From Selaginella moellendorffii (Eukaryota > Streptophyta > Lycopodiopsida > Selaginellales > Selaginellaceae): DNA of 64,000 nt. The notes under the pieces are model-generated. The model was not told the origin of the DNA. It worked only from the letters and a program-made list of their open reading frames with translations, and searched no databases. Shown piece after piece: positions 9,477-21,566 of the stretch (the stretch's first letter is position 1; every line of letters starts with the position of its first letter). The translations under genes were made by a program, and so were the position numbers. The DNA lies in contig NW_003314349.1 in assembly GCF_000143415.4 (NCBI RefSeq), forward strand, positions 750,214-814,213. The letters are read 5' to 3'.

Positions 9477-12400
9477 TTACGTCTTTCTGTAGTCGATGCG
9501 TTTCCTCTTCTTCTGTGCGCCTCTCTTCTGGCCCAGCTTGATCTTTTTCCTGGCGGTTTTCTCGGGGTCTACCAATGCCGCGATGGATTTTGCACGCTTG
9601 CGGTTATCCTTGCGTTGCATTACGTCAAGAGAGACTTGATTGTAGGCCGTCGCAAAACTCTCGGGTCCTACAAGCTCCCGAATCTCCTCCCGAACTCCCT
9701 CGGCGAATGCTCTCAGGTCCGCTGTAGCACAGAGCAGAATTTAGAAACCAAAGCTAGATCAAGTAACTAGATAACCTGGAGCAGTCGAACGTTCCACTTT
9801 CAGCAAGGGACTAAGTATATTTGGCAAATAAGCGGCTGACGCTTCTCTTCCAAGTCGACTCACTAAAGATGTGTACCACGTTAACACACACTTCGCCTGC
9901 ATCAAACATCCAATAGTCAAGCAACAGCTCCTGGAGAGAAACAATAGCATACCTGTGAGCCCTCGAAAGAAACTCTCTCAAGCCTCCGAAGAAAGAGAGT
10001 AAGAGGATCGTTTTTGGTCAGTGTCTTACTGAGCTGGTCCATCGTTCCCGATTTCTGTCTTAACATTGTCAATGCCTTGGTCACTCTTTCGTCCTGCATG
10101 TCATCCAGCTTCAGGGAGGGGACGCTTAAGGACGCAGCCACTGTTGTCAAGTTCTTCACAACATGACCACCTAGCTCTTCGTCGAAGACATCCGACGCCA
10201 TTTGCTCACAGCATATGGCCCCAAAAAGAAACAGCCATCTCAAATCGTTGAGCAAGGAGGCGTCATCGTTTTCGAAATAAGAACCAAATAATCGTGCGGA
10301 CACGGTTCGCACTGAGACATGTCCGTGCAGTAAGAAATCTTGGATTGTTGTCCATGTTTCCTAAAAGAACTTGGTAAGCATAAAAACGATAGGGAACAAA
10401 CCATCTACCTGTGATAAACGACTGGGAAATCGTTGGAATACTTTCTCAATCAATAGTAGTATGTGAAAGCTTTCTTTCCAATGAGCCTCCGCCGACTGCT
10501 CCAATATCGTTATAATCGCAGGCCAGAAATCGTTTAAGTGACGTTCAAAATTCTTGCCCATAACATCCACAAGTATCCCGGTGGCCTGAAAGAAACTGAA
10601 GGTTTAGACCACAAGCCCTTCACGATATGCTTTACCTGTGTAGCCGGCAACCAAAGGCCTTGTTTTTCACTTTTCATCCAAGACAGCAAGTATCCTTTCA
10701 TTTGCTCGAGCATTTGCGCTCCTACGCGTTCCATGAGGATTCTTAAAACTGTCTGCAATAGAACCTGAACGTTGTCGTCTTTGTCATTGGCTAGCCTGGT
10801 GATCAGCGTCAGGAAAAAGCTTTCAGCTTGCTCCATCAAAACTGGGTCAGGAAACTTCACGATGATTGTATGTAGCATCTCGAGTGCTGCTTCCCTACCA
10901 GTGACATGTTCATACCTGATTTAAATACAGAAAAGAAAACATGAATCACCAACTTGAAACAAGGACAAAGCAAGTTTACCCGAGATTTCCCAGCAAAAAA
11001 TCAATATGACGTTGTAAGCGCTTCGCAGCGAGTGGATAGTCGAGCAAGAACTGTAGGAGAATCTCACTGCACCGCTGTCGAGTGGACGGATACTGACTGG
11101 TAATCATCAGCTTCTGAACTCTTGTCATCAAGTCATAAATCTCGGGTACTACAAGCTTCCTTGCGACCACTGCCTTCAGTAACGATAAACACTGGGCACT
11201 CTGTTTCTCAATCTCCACGAAGATGTTCAAACGCAGAAGATCGTGTACTTGAGCCTTCGACAAGGTTACGCTCTTGCAGTGCCGTAAGATAACAGATAAA
11301 AGCTTCATGCAGGCTTGCATGAGCGGGTTGTCAGTAGTCGAGGAACTGCCAGCGAGTGAAAAAACTGAGCTTACGATCGCTCCTCCAGCCGAAGTGATAG
11401 TTGATAGCGGCAGCTTTAGCAGAATGCTCAAGCATCTCATAGACTCGGATATGACGCCGGTGTACTTCACGGATAGGCACTTCGCGAGTAGCGGAACAAA
11501 AGAATCGAGCGTAGACACTTCCTCTGGCGTTGGCTGGATGCGCCTTAACCGGTCGTGCAATAAGTTTAACGCGAACTCAGCGAGTATATGCAAAGAGTTG
11601 CCATCGTCACCGGTCGTAGTCACGTCAGGCTTCGGCCTAAACAACTCCTCTACAAGCTCGCGTACAAAGACTAAAATCTGTCGATCAGTAGCCGACGAGT
11701 TTTCCTGAATCCCTGCTGTGACATTCTTAAGAACCAACTGAACCTTCGCAAGAACCTTGAGAGAAGAGCTGGTTTTTTCTCTGATAGATTGTAGAAGCCG
11801 ATGGATGTGAGCGTCGAATGTCATCACCTGAGCTATAAGCCGGAAGCTGTCATACGAGCGTGCCTGCTTCCTTTCCTTCATTTTTCTTGCTAGAGCTTCC
11901 ACCTCCTTCTCTGCGGCCACCTCGCCAAAAACCTCTTCCTCCAGAATTTTCAGCATGTCTTCCAAGCAGTAATCGATGTCCCCCACCCGAAGCGTCGGAA
12001 TAAGTCTGATCAGGATGGTGTTTAAGGTGTATCCCAGGACGTGCTTCTCATAGCCGCGTTTCAAAGAAGAGTGGAGCATTTTCACTGTAAATTGGAGGTA
12101 CTTGGCTCCCAGTACTTCAACCATGCCGACAATAGAAGATCTGGCTGCGTCGCGAATTTCCTGACTCCTGCTCTTTAAAAAATTTGTTATAGTCTGGAAA
12201 AGCTGAGGAAGATGTTTTCTAATTGCTTGCTCGGGCAGCAGCTTGAGTACTTTGATGGCCACGACACTCACAGGAACGTTCACCGACTCGTTAGTAAGCA
12301 TGAGCTTCGAGAGCTGGGGAAGGACTTTATCCTCCAAAAACTTGCTTTCTTCGTCCCCGATTTGAGAAAATTGTGTCCGCTCTAACAGCAAACATATCAG

Positions 12401-15400
12401 CCGCACCAAGACCTTTTGGTGCTCGTTTTTCGTCCTGAGAAGGCGAAAGGAGTCGGTCACAAGGTTGACAGCTTGAGACCATTGCAACTGTGTAGCAATA
12501 CATCCCAAGGTCTCGAGAGTTGCAGCTACAAGGCCTTCATCCTTGCTTTCGAATAGGAAGTGCGAAAATAACGGCGCAAATATTTTACTTAACGACCGCT
12601 GTAGAATAGTTTGTCAAATTTCTGGTTTATGAAAAAGAAAGATACTCACTTGGGAAAACTGGGAATAAGTACAACCGGCTCTAAACTTTGCCATAGCCTT
12701 AATCCGTCTATGAAGCTGTAAGGCACAAAAGTTAGTAGAGAAAGTAGTGGGAAGCCACAGAATCAACCTGAATATGAATAATATTGCTGAAGAAGTCCCC
12801 TTCCACATCGGAACTACACAAGCACCGATACTCGGAAAACGTTGGAACTTCTGGGAGGATTACTAGCTCTCGAAATACAATCAGCCATTCCTGAGAGACA
12901 GAAGGAGTCGTCAGAAAAACATGTAACCAGTAACATTTCATATATTACCCGTCGTGTCGCCGCATTTTCCGACTTGATCGATTCTGTAATGCGGGAGAAA
13001 AGAAACTCGTGAACAACGTGACCGATGGTGTCTTTGAAGATTCCTTCCCCAGTAGCCTTCACAAACATAACCAGGCAGCTCGATGCGTTGTACCGCATAT
13101 CTTCTGATTCCAAATCGAAAACAAGGTGGGACAGAAGTAGCAAGGCTTGGCGAGAATCGACTTGAGACAAAAATTCCCTGTTCAATTTCCCATAGCCCGC
13201 TTGTCTGCGTTCATAATCGCATTCATCAAGTCTGCTAGTTGACATAGAGTTCAGGTCCACCAATATTTCAGCCTACGCAGTGAACTATATCAATGATGGC
13301 CAAAAATTAGAACAAACGTACCATCAAAGCGAAAGAAGGCTCTCCTGCCGCAAGTTTCTCAAGGCATTCACATAAAATAATCCGGGACGTTTTACAGGCG
13401 ACTGATGACAGTAAAGGTGTCAATGCCTCAACACATTTTGAGGCGCAAGAATGGTCGAAAAGATGCGCTAACTCTCTGACAATCTTCAGCACTTCAAGCC
13501 TTACTTCTGCAAAGGACATACTTGAATTAATATCGACAGCTTTATGAATTCCTTACCTGGATCAGGCTTCTTTGTTTTCAGAAATGGTAACAATGTATCC
13601 AGAAACTCGGAGGCCCGTAGAGGATCATTTATGTACGGGCTTACACTGAATATGATCTGCAGCTGCTCCTTCAAGTGTTTTGCTTTCCAATCCTTGCTGT
13701 AGCAAATATAAGTCGGAATCTATAAAGAGATTAAAAGAAACACTCACCTCGTAGATTGTTTGACTAGTTGCTGTGTAAGGCCTTGCAATAACACTGTCAG
13801 ATGAGGTAAGACACTAAGTTCCACTGTTTTCCCTTTCCTCCCGAGTAAGTTTTGAATAAAGCTCAGAACAGCCATGTGTACTGGTGACGATAAGTTTTTC
13901 ACGAGCAGAATGGAAAAGATATTAGGCACCACCAACTTGTTCGTCATCAAAAGAGAAGCGTAATCCTCATTCGTACTCATTGCTAAAAAGCACGATAATA
14001 ATGCTGTTGGCTTATCTCCAGTATTTTCGTCCTTCAATAAAGCGATTGAGCGTTCAGTTGCTTGAAAGAACAGCTTCCAATACTTGGGCTCAAGGCTGAC
14101 GTTGCTAAAGTTGTTGAGCAGCAGAGAAACGACCTTGAGACAAAGGGTTCTCAAATCTTTGCCCGAAGAGACCGGTTTCTCATCGGCAGAGATATCTTCC
14201 TCCGCCGTGCTGAGAGAGGCGGCTTCCAAAAGCCGAAAAACAATCCCCATCAGTGCAGGAAGATATGGTTCGATGCGTTCTCCGTCGAAAACTTGTAATA
14301 TGTCTTTCACCAAATGCAGAAAGCCGACCTTTGTTTTGTGTGGCAACCCTGCAACCCCCTTCTTGTCCACCAAGTCAATCGGACTTTTGATTTCATTTTG
14401 GTCGACCGCCAACACGTTTGAAGAGGCCGCTTCTAGTGGACGAGTAATTAGCGAAAAGAAAGTCTCCAGCTCCTTAACTTCAAGGCAGGATAAGAAGGTG
14501 AGTATGCTAGAACGCATATGACTTGCTGACTGAATAAACAGTAAAGACAGTAGTCAGTAAGAACTTCAAGAGAAATTTTGCAACGGTTACCTTTCCCAGC
14601 TTAGCATTTCGTTTGGACAGCTTAGGATAGAGAATTCTAACCAGGACAGGCATCAATTCTGTTCTGTCCTCATTCGCCACCTGATGATCTTCTTTTGAAA
14701 TGCTCCAAGATCCAAGTTCATCGCGTATGGTGTCCACAGACATAAGTTTATACAAATGGTCTTTATATGTAGTCAAGCACGAGCCCTTCCACTTCAATAA
14801 GCAGTCTAAAGTTTTCTTTTGAATATCAGCATCATTGAAAACCAGAAACCTGCCAATGGAAGCCGTTAGGCACTGAATTTCAACGTGTGAGGTGCTCACC
14901 TCTCCTCCAATATTTGCTTCAGAAGCACACCATTTGAAAGATCTGTGAAGTTCTTCAGTTGAACAAGAAGCTGCAGCCACTCTTTCAATATAGTCTTCCA
15001 GTCATTCTTGCTCAGAGAATGACTACGTGAAAATAGAAGTTTAGAAAAAATCAAGGAAAAAGAAAATTTCATACCTCTCCTCTCCATTCTTGTGATTTAA
15101 AAACACAAGAAAAAGAGAAATCATCTCGTTGGATACTGATACGAAATTTGACGACGTTCTTTGCGCAATCCGCAAAAGCAAACCCACCAAATTCGATGGC
15201 ATCTGAGACTCCGGTACATTAGATGGTTCTGAAATGCAAGGTTTAGAAAACGGAAAACGACGTTGAACATGCAAACCGTTGGAGTCTTGCAAACACTGAT
15301 TTTGTATCGCGGAAATGTACGACGTAAAATCACCCCGAACATTGTCACCCCTTGCCTCCATAATTTCAGCCACACAGCTAATGACAGGCTCCCACAATGG

Positions 15401-18219
15401 TGTAAACCGATTGTGCAATACTCCTATCACAGCATGAAAAGCCAAACGAACAAGTTCAACGGGCTTTCCAACCAAGCTCAATTTAACTTGCAAGATGAGG
15501 GAAGAAAGGCGACGAGAGTGCTCAATATCCAGTGGTGTGGCTTCTATTGCTAGCAAGTCGTCAAGGAGCTGTAAGGGAAAACATTGGTTTCGGGTGCAAT
15601 AAAGAAAGAAAAGGAGGAAAACCTGAGCACTCTCACGTGACTGTTCGAACACGCTTAGAATCTCCAAGGTTGCCATCCTTATCCTCTTACTCGGGTTCCA
15701 AAGGTTTTTCTCCAATAATTTACAAGTTTTCAGAAAAGCCTGATGATTGAGTTCCACGGAGGCTTTGACTACGTCCGTCCCCAACCTGAAAAAAAAACAA
15801 GAAAAAGTCAAAAGACAAGAAAGACAATCCTTCAAAAGACAGACCTTCGAAGTCCTAACCCGCACTTGGATACAGCTTCCAGAACGTCAGGATATCCGAG
15901 GTATTTCAAACCGAAATTTAAGAAGGAAAGAAACACTTCTACAGTGAGTTTCTTCTGCGCTTCCAAAACTTTCAGATAAGATAATAAAGCGGCTCCTAGC
16001 AATTCCTTCCAGGTACCAGCGTCCGGCTTCTCATTTTCTTTTACAGCCTGATCAATAGCGGTTGCAAAATCCAGGCAAAAGGACTCCGGCTTACTACTGG
16101 TGGCCAAGTATGGGAAACACCGTAAAGCTGTCAAGACCAGAGCAGCCTCTTCTGACGTTTGATGATGACTCGTAAATTTCTCCAAAGAAGAGTCGACAAG
16201 GCCAGTGACAGCGGCGGAAAGTTTCTCGCTTTTGATGGATGGAAATTCCCAGTGTTGAATAAAACTTAACAGCAATGGCAAAACGCACGCTTGATGAGCC
16301 TCAACATGTTTTTCAAGCACTCTGGCACAAGGAACAAGCGTTAGCATAGCTTGAAAACAACCAGAGCTACCTTAAAATTAAGTGCTCAAAATATTTTACG
16401 GTCCCAACATCTTGCTCAAGCAGTCCTTTAATGAAAGGCAATAGGCTGTAAGAAAGAAAAAATAAAATTATGAAACGAAAATGAGGGGTTAGAAAACCTC
16501 TTAGCTGATGCGCTTTCAAATGCTGAGGTCCATGCAACAGCAGCTACATCTGGCTTTATGTTTTCATCTGCCTTCTTCACGATTGCATTAAGAAGAACTG
16601 CAAGGGCTTGAGATAGCAAGCCCTCGTGTGCCTCTCCTGTCAACTTTGGAACAAGGTCTAGCAGCCTTGGACCAACAGAGTTAAACAGCCACTGACCTGC
16701 AGGTACAAAATTGCTAAAAAGATTTTTCGAATATATTATAGCGCACTCACCATTCATATACCTTCCCTTTTTATACTCAGAGACGTGGTTAAGAACCAAG
16801 AAAAGTTGTTCCATTCTAGCGTCTGACCTGTCTGGCCAGTTAGATTCCTTCTCAAGTAAAAGGAGAAGCGAAAGTATTTCATCTAGTAAGCAGGACCATA
16901 GCAGCTCCAGCTTATTGGGATCAATTTCTTCGCAAAGGTCAGTCAAAGTTTTCTTCAATATTTCTAGAACGATGTCACCTACAGCAGAACCAAATGTAAG
17001 GTAATCACACAAAGAAAAAGAAAATTAACGACCTTTCGACCCTTCGCGAACTCCACATATTACTGCTGGACTGAAAAGGAGCTTTAACAGCTCTTCAGCG
17101 CGAGAATGGAAGCCAGAAGACGGCCCCTTTAGCGTGCAAGTTAGCAACGCACTGCAGCCAAAAGTCTTTTCGTCGGTAGGATCTTTCTCCGTTTCCGAGA
17201 TAAGCCGTCGAACACCTGAATAAGAGCACAACAGTCAGATATTTGAGAGCAAAGAATCAAGTGTACCTTTTATAACTTGGGTTAGAGGAGCAACCCTGAA
17301 AACGAACGAGACAGCCTCTGCCGCAAAAACGCGAACATAATTTTGGTGATAAAGACGAAAACACCTCGTTACTCTAAATCAAACGGGAATTATATCAATC
17401 ATAACCTTGAAAACATTAACACTTACTTTAGAACAAAAGCCAAATCCTTCGATAAGTACTTGGACATGTACTTAAAAATATATGCCACTAAAGTAAAACC
17501 CTGGAGAATGAAAATGTAAGTTCTGGACCAGCAACACAGATGAAGCTCACCTGCAACGTGACAGGATCCCTATCCCCACCCGATTGAAGAAGCTTATAAT
17601 ATCCATCAAAGATTTCTGGAATGTATCTGGAAGAAGAAAATAAAACCGGAACGACGAAGGCTTGAAGAAGACTTACTGCAAAAAATCTTCAGACAAATCT
17701 CTCGAGAGAACTGCTAAGAGGCTGTCAAGAAAAAGATATTAGAAGGAACATCGTCGCAAGTTTCACAAACCTGAAAACTGGCTCCAATGAAAGCGATGAC
17801 GCTTTCAAGGACGAGACAAGACGATTGATCACGGTGGCCTTGTGAAGGAGTAGCTGCGGTAAAGTTTGCACCAAAGGCAGCAACTCCCCATAGAGCTCAA
17901 TAAAATCGGCAGCAGCATTCAATTCCTACAACAAAGTTTTTTAACAAATGGACGCAAGATAGAGCACGAAAAACTCACCCGCCACTGGATCAAGCTCTCG
18001 TAGAAAAAAGACGCTCCTTCCGCTGTAGGCTGGGCCTTCACAGCGTCTAGACAGTGGAAAACATCGATATCAATGTCCTCGATGCGCTCGGCGAAGGATT
18101 TAAACTGCGAGAATTCTCACAAATTTGAGAAGAATGCGAGAGGCAAAAGAGATCTCCCCTACCTTGAATCGCTTCCTCCTCTTCTCCGGCGACTTACTGC
18201 GCTTCCGGCGCCCCGCCAT
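9477..18219 (-). CDS. UTP20: UTP20-like small-subunit processome protein
   Basis: UTP20 is a giant HEAT-repeat protein of the nucleolar small-subunit processome, needed for 18S rRNA maturation. Start ATG 18219 gives a basic N-terminus (MAGRRKRSKSPEKRRKRFK). First exons solved: 18219-18163, 18104-17979 and 17925-17771. The second encodes FAERIEDIDIDVFHC and FFYESLIQWR, the conserved UTP20 start. Last exon: 9721-9477, ending in a Lys/Arg-rich nuclear tail. About 30 short exons lie between. Family landmarks are DEC-DYERRQAGYGKLN (about 13200), the DRIM-like helical region, and LDYPLAAKRLQRHIDFLLGN followed by YEHVTGREAALEMLH across the 10976/10920 intron. Alpha-helical, Leu-rich repeats run throughout. 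Expected size is about 2,500-2,700 aa. No stop or shift was noticed, but internal exons were not all checked. Confidence 0.9.
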
Positions 18220-18329
18220 AGTTTCCCCCAAATTCCTAAAACCCTAAAATCCCCCTGGCATATTCTCCAAATAGGCGTGCATTAGGGTTCTTGGGTGTGG
18301 CATTCTAAAAGAAGGGTTTTTCGCTCGCT
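18220..18329. promoter_or_regulatory. 110-bp bidirectional promoter, UTP20/RCC2
   Basis: Only 110 bp separate the divergent start codons of UTP20 (18219, -) and the RCC2-like gene (18330, +). The gap must hold both leaders and the core promoters. It contains aaaccctaaaat and attagggttc, copies of the AAACCCTA telobox in both orientations. In plants that box is common in promoters of ribosomal and ribosome-biogenesis genes. No TATA box is evident. Confidence 0.75.
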
Positions 18330-20872
18330 ATGGCTGCCCAGGAGGGGGGAGAAGAAGCACCGCCCATGGCGCCGGACGCTCCCGAGCAGCAGGACGAGCA
18401 AGAGGATCGCGGAGGTGAGCTTCTTTACTGTGGCACTACATCCTGGGACACTGTGGGCCGCAAGCAAGCCGATTCTGGGAGCTTGCCCGCGCCGACGCGC
18501 CTCAGCCCTCTCAAGGGCGTCCAGATTGCTTTCGTCGCCTCCGGCTCAGGTGCGTCGAAAATCTTGTGCGCGATTGTTCTATCTTGAAAATTTCGAATTG
18601 GATTGTTCCAGCTTCCACTCACTGTATTGCGATCGGTGCTGATGGGCGGTGCTTTACCTGGGGCCGAAACGAGGTAAGAGCTTCTCCTGGGTTTCTTTCT
18701 TCTTTTCTTTCCTTCCTTTGGACGTTTTTATGCTACATTGTTTTTCCATAGAAAGGTCAGCTGGGTCACGGAGACACATCAAATAGAGACGCCCCCACGC
18801 CGGTGCTAGCTTTGTCACAGTACGTATAGATTCGCTAGTCCGAGAAGAAAAACTTGAAATCTATGTCTTGTTTTATAGATACAAGGTCGTTAAAGCTGGA
18901 TCAGGGAGACAGCACACAGTTGTGATCACGGATGACGGGAACTCTTTTGCTTTTGGATTCAACAAACATGGCCAGCTGGGTAGCGGTCATGTCAAAGATG
19001 GTGAGACTGCATCTTCTTAAAGGAAAAAGATTCGGTTCTCGATCATGGAGATTATTGGCAGAGGTGGAGAAGCTCCCACTGAAGTGTCTGGTATCGGAAG
19101 CAACTCATGTATCTTGCGGAGCAGATTTTACTGTGTGGTTGTCTTCTGTTGAAGGGGCGTCAATCTTGTAAGTCTCTTTCGTCCCGTACAGTCGCGGTTT
19201 GACAATATCATCTTTTCAGAACCGCAGGATTGCCTCAGTATGGTCAGCTTGGCCATGGAACAGACAACGAGGTAAGATTTGTTATCCGTTGTTTTTTCTT
19301 TTCCGGTTTCTTGAGTAGTATTGCTGTTTTTCCAGTATAATATGAAGGAAGGATCTGTAAAACTCGCATATGAAGCACAATCGAGACCAAGGCCAGTTGC
19401 AGCATTCTCGGAAAAAATGGTCACAAAAGTTGCTTGTGGACACAATCATACAGGTGAGGCCATTTCATTTTCCTCGTGGTCTTTGCTTTCGGTCCTGACT
19501 GACATAATATTCATTTCAGTGGCTTCGGATTCCAATGGATTTGTCTACACGTACAGTAGTCTTTAATTCTAGAATTTTCTACTTCTGCGAGTAACTGACT
19601 ATTTTCTCTGCAGATGGGGCTATGGGGGCTATGGAAGGTAAAGGTTAATGGTTTTTGCGTCGGATGTTTACCTTGTGACTTTCAGGCTCGGTCACAAGGA
19701 ACAGAAGGATGAGTGGACTCCGAGATTAGTAGAAGTCTTCCAGCGTCAGAATGTGCTTCCCCCAACCGCTGTTGTTGCCGCAGGTGCTGCATTTTCAGCC
19801 TGTACTGCAGGTAATACTCGATCAAAGTTTATTTTTCCGACGACACTCAGTGGTATTGTTGATCAATCTAGGTGGTGGCCAGCTGTATATGTGGGGTCGT
19901 GTAAAAGCTACCGGTGACAATTGGATGTACCCAAAGCCTCTTACGGATCTCAAGTACCAAGCAACTTTGGCTCCTTTAAAATCGTGTTCTGACCAAACTT
20001 CTTTTGTGTCTGCTCAGTGGCTGGACCATCCGTAGCATGGATTCCGGCAATACAATAAGCATGGTGGCCGCGGAGACGTCGTGCATAAGCTGGGGGACAG
20101 CATTTTCTGGCGAACTTGGATATGGTCCATCTGGCCCAAAGTAAGTTTTCCAACTTCGCCGTTAAGTCATCGTGCAAGACTGTTGGTTCCAGATCGTCTG
20201 CCAACCCGAAAAAAATCGACTCTCTCGAAGGCATGCACGTGATAAGGTAGCTGCTTCGCCCGCCGTAATGCTGTTTTATTGTTCCAGTGCTTACGGTTTT
20301 TTCTTTGTCCTGCGTTTCCAGTGTTGCGTGTGGCCTTGCACATTCGATGATGATAGTTTCCAGGTCCAAGGATGGCGCCGAGCGACTGGAAGAGGTAAGC
20401 TTTTTGGATTGCTGGGAGCACCGTTTCTAACACCTTCTGGCGTGCAGTTCGACGTTTATGAAGCCAGCAGCGCTGAAAACGGTATGTTATAAACCTTGGC
20501 TTAATCCACTGTCGGTGACCTGCCGAGATCGCAGACAATGACAACGAAGAAGCCGAGGCCGAGGAAGCAGAGCCAGAGCCCAGAGGAGGAGGAGGAGGAG
20601 GAGGACGGAAGCGAAATCCTCCTCCGAGCAGGAAGGAAACGCCGGCAAAGAGACCTCAGAGGAAAGCCAAGAAGAAATACTCGTCGGACGAGGATGACGA
20701 CGACGAGGACGTGGAGGAGGAGACCGAGGACGACGAGGAGTTCGACTCGGAGACGGAAGAGTCCGAGGAGGACTATGTCTCGGACGAGAGCGACTCTCCT
20801 CGAGCAGCCAAGGGTGGAGGGCGAGGTGGAAGAGGTCGGGGGCGGGGCCGAGGCCGTGGTAGAGCTCGTTGA
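18330..20872 (+). CDS. RCC2-like (TD-60) RCC1-repeat protein
   Basis: Sixteen exons close in phase: 18330-18549, 18612-18673, 18752-18819, 18879-19000, 19062-19167, 19220-19271, 19336-19453, 19520-19550, 19614-19637, 19686-19810, 19872-19953, 20018-20140, 20193-20246, 20322-20394, 20448-20481, 20535-20872. The product is 543 aa, close to animal RCC2 (about 520). Successive beta-propeller blades carry GQLGHGD, GQLGSGH, LTAGLPQYGQLGHGTDNE, GGYGRLGHKEQKDEW, WMYPKPLTDL, ELGYGP and VACGLAHSMMI. The long exact blocks are RCC2-type rather than RCC1 or UVR8. In animals RCC2 is a chromosomal passenger and small-GTPase regulator; the plant role is inferred. The tail (about residues 430-543) is acidic, then KRKN/AKRPQRKAKKK, then an RG-rich end. 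Exon 9 is only 24 nt. Confidence 0.95.
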
Positions 20873-21566
20873 TGAATATATACTACGCAAAGATTCGACA
20901 CCAAAGCAGAAGCAGCACCAGCAGCAATTTTAGCAATGACTGTGTGTACTATAGAAGCTGACAGAAGATGGAAGTCACATAGGCTAGCTTAGCTTGCCTT
21001 CATTGATGTGTAATGCTTTGTTAATTTTATTAGCTAAAAGTTATGACCAAAAGAGCAATAGTAACCAAGCATTTGGTTTGTTGTGTATGATCGCTCAATT
21101 GAAACCCATCAAGAAATAGTTTAGTAAGTAAAATATTTCCCACTACAACCTTCTTGGAAACACAAAAATATAATTTTTTTCACATTGAACGAAATCGATC
21201 TGGAGAATCTGGATGGAGCCAAAAATCATGAAAATTCAAGATTCCAGTGAAAATTCAATAGTAGGTATTGGCATACCATAATCCTTCAGCCAATAACATA
21301 AAAATGATCTAGATTTATATATATATATATATATATATATAGAGTTGTGTGTTCTTTGGCACACAGTGAAAGAAAGAGAACGAATATTATTATTCGTGTG
21401 GCATCATTCCAAGGATATTCGCGTCGGATTTAAATCTAGTGGTCGCTGATTGAGTGAACCATGGACACACAAATGCAGGGGACTCACCAGAGGGAAACAA
21501 GGCGCCAGCGCGCTACCAAAATGTACTAGGGTTTTGCCGATCGACTCGCAGGGCGAGGATCGATCT
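20873..21566. other. Intergenic region with (AT)n microsatellite
   Basis: RCC2 3' UTR followed by AT-rich DNA. An (at) run of about 24 bp lies at 21318-21342. The PHT4 leader is at the right end. No additional gene is supported. Confidence 0.6.
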
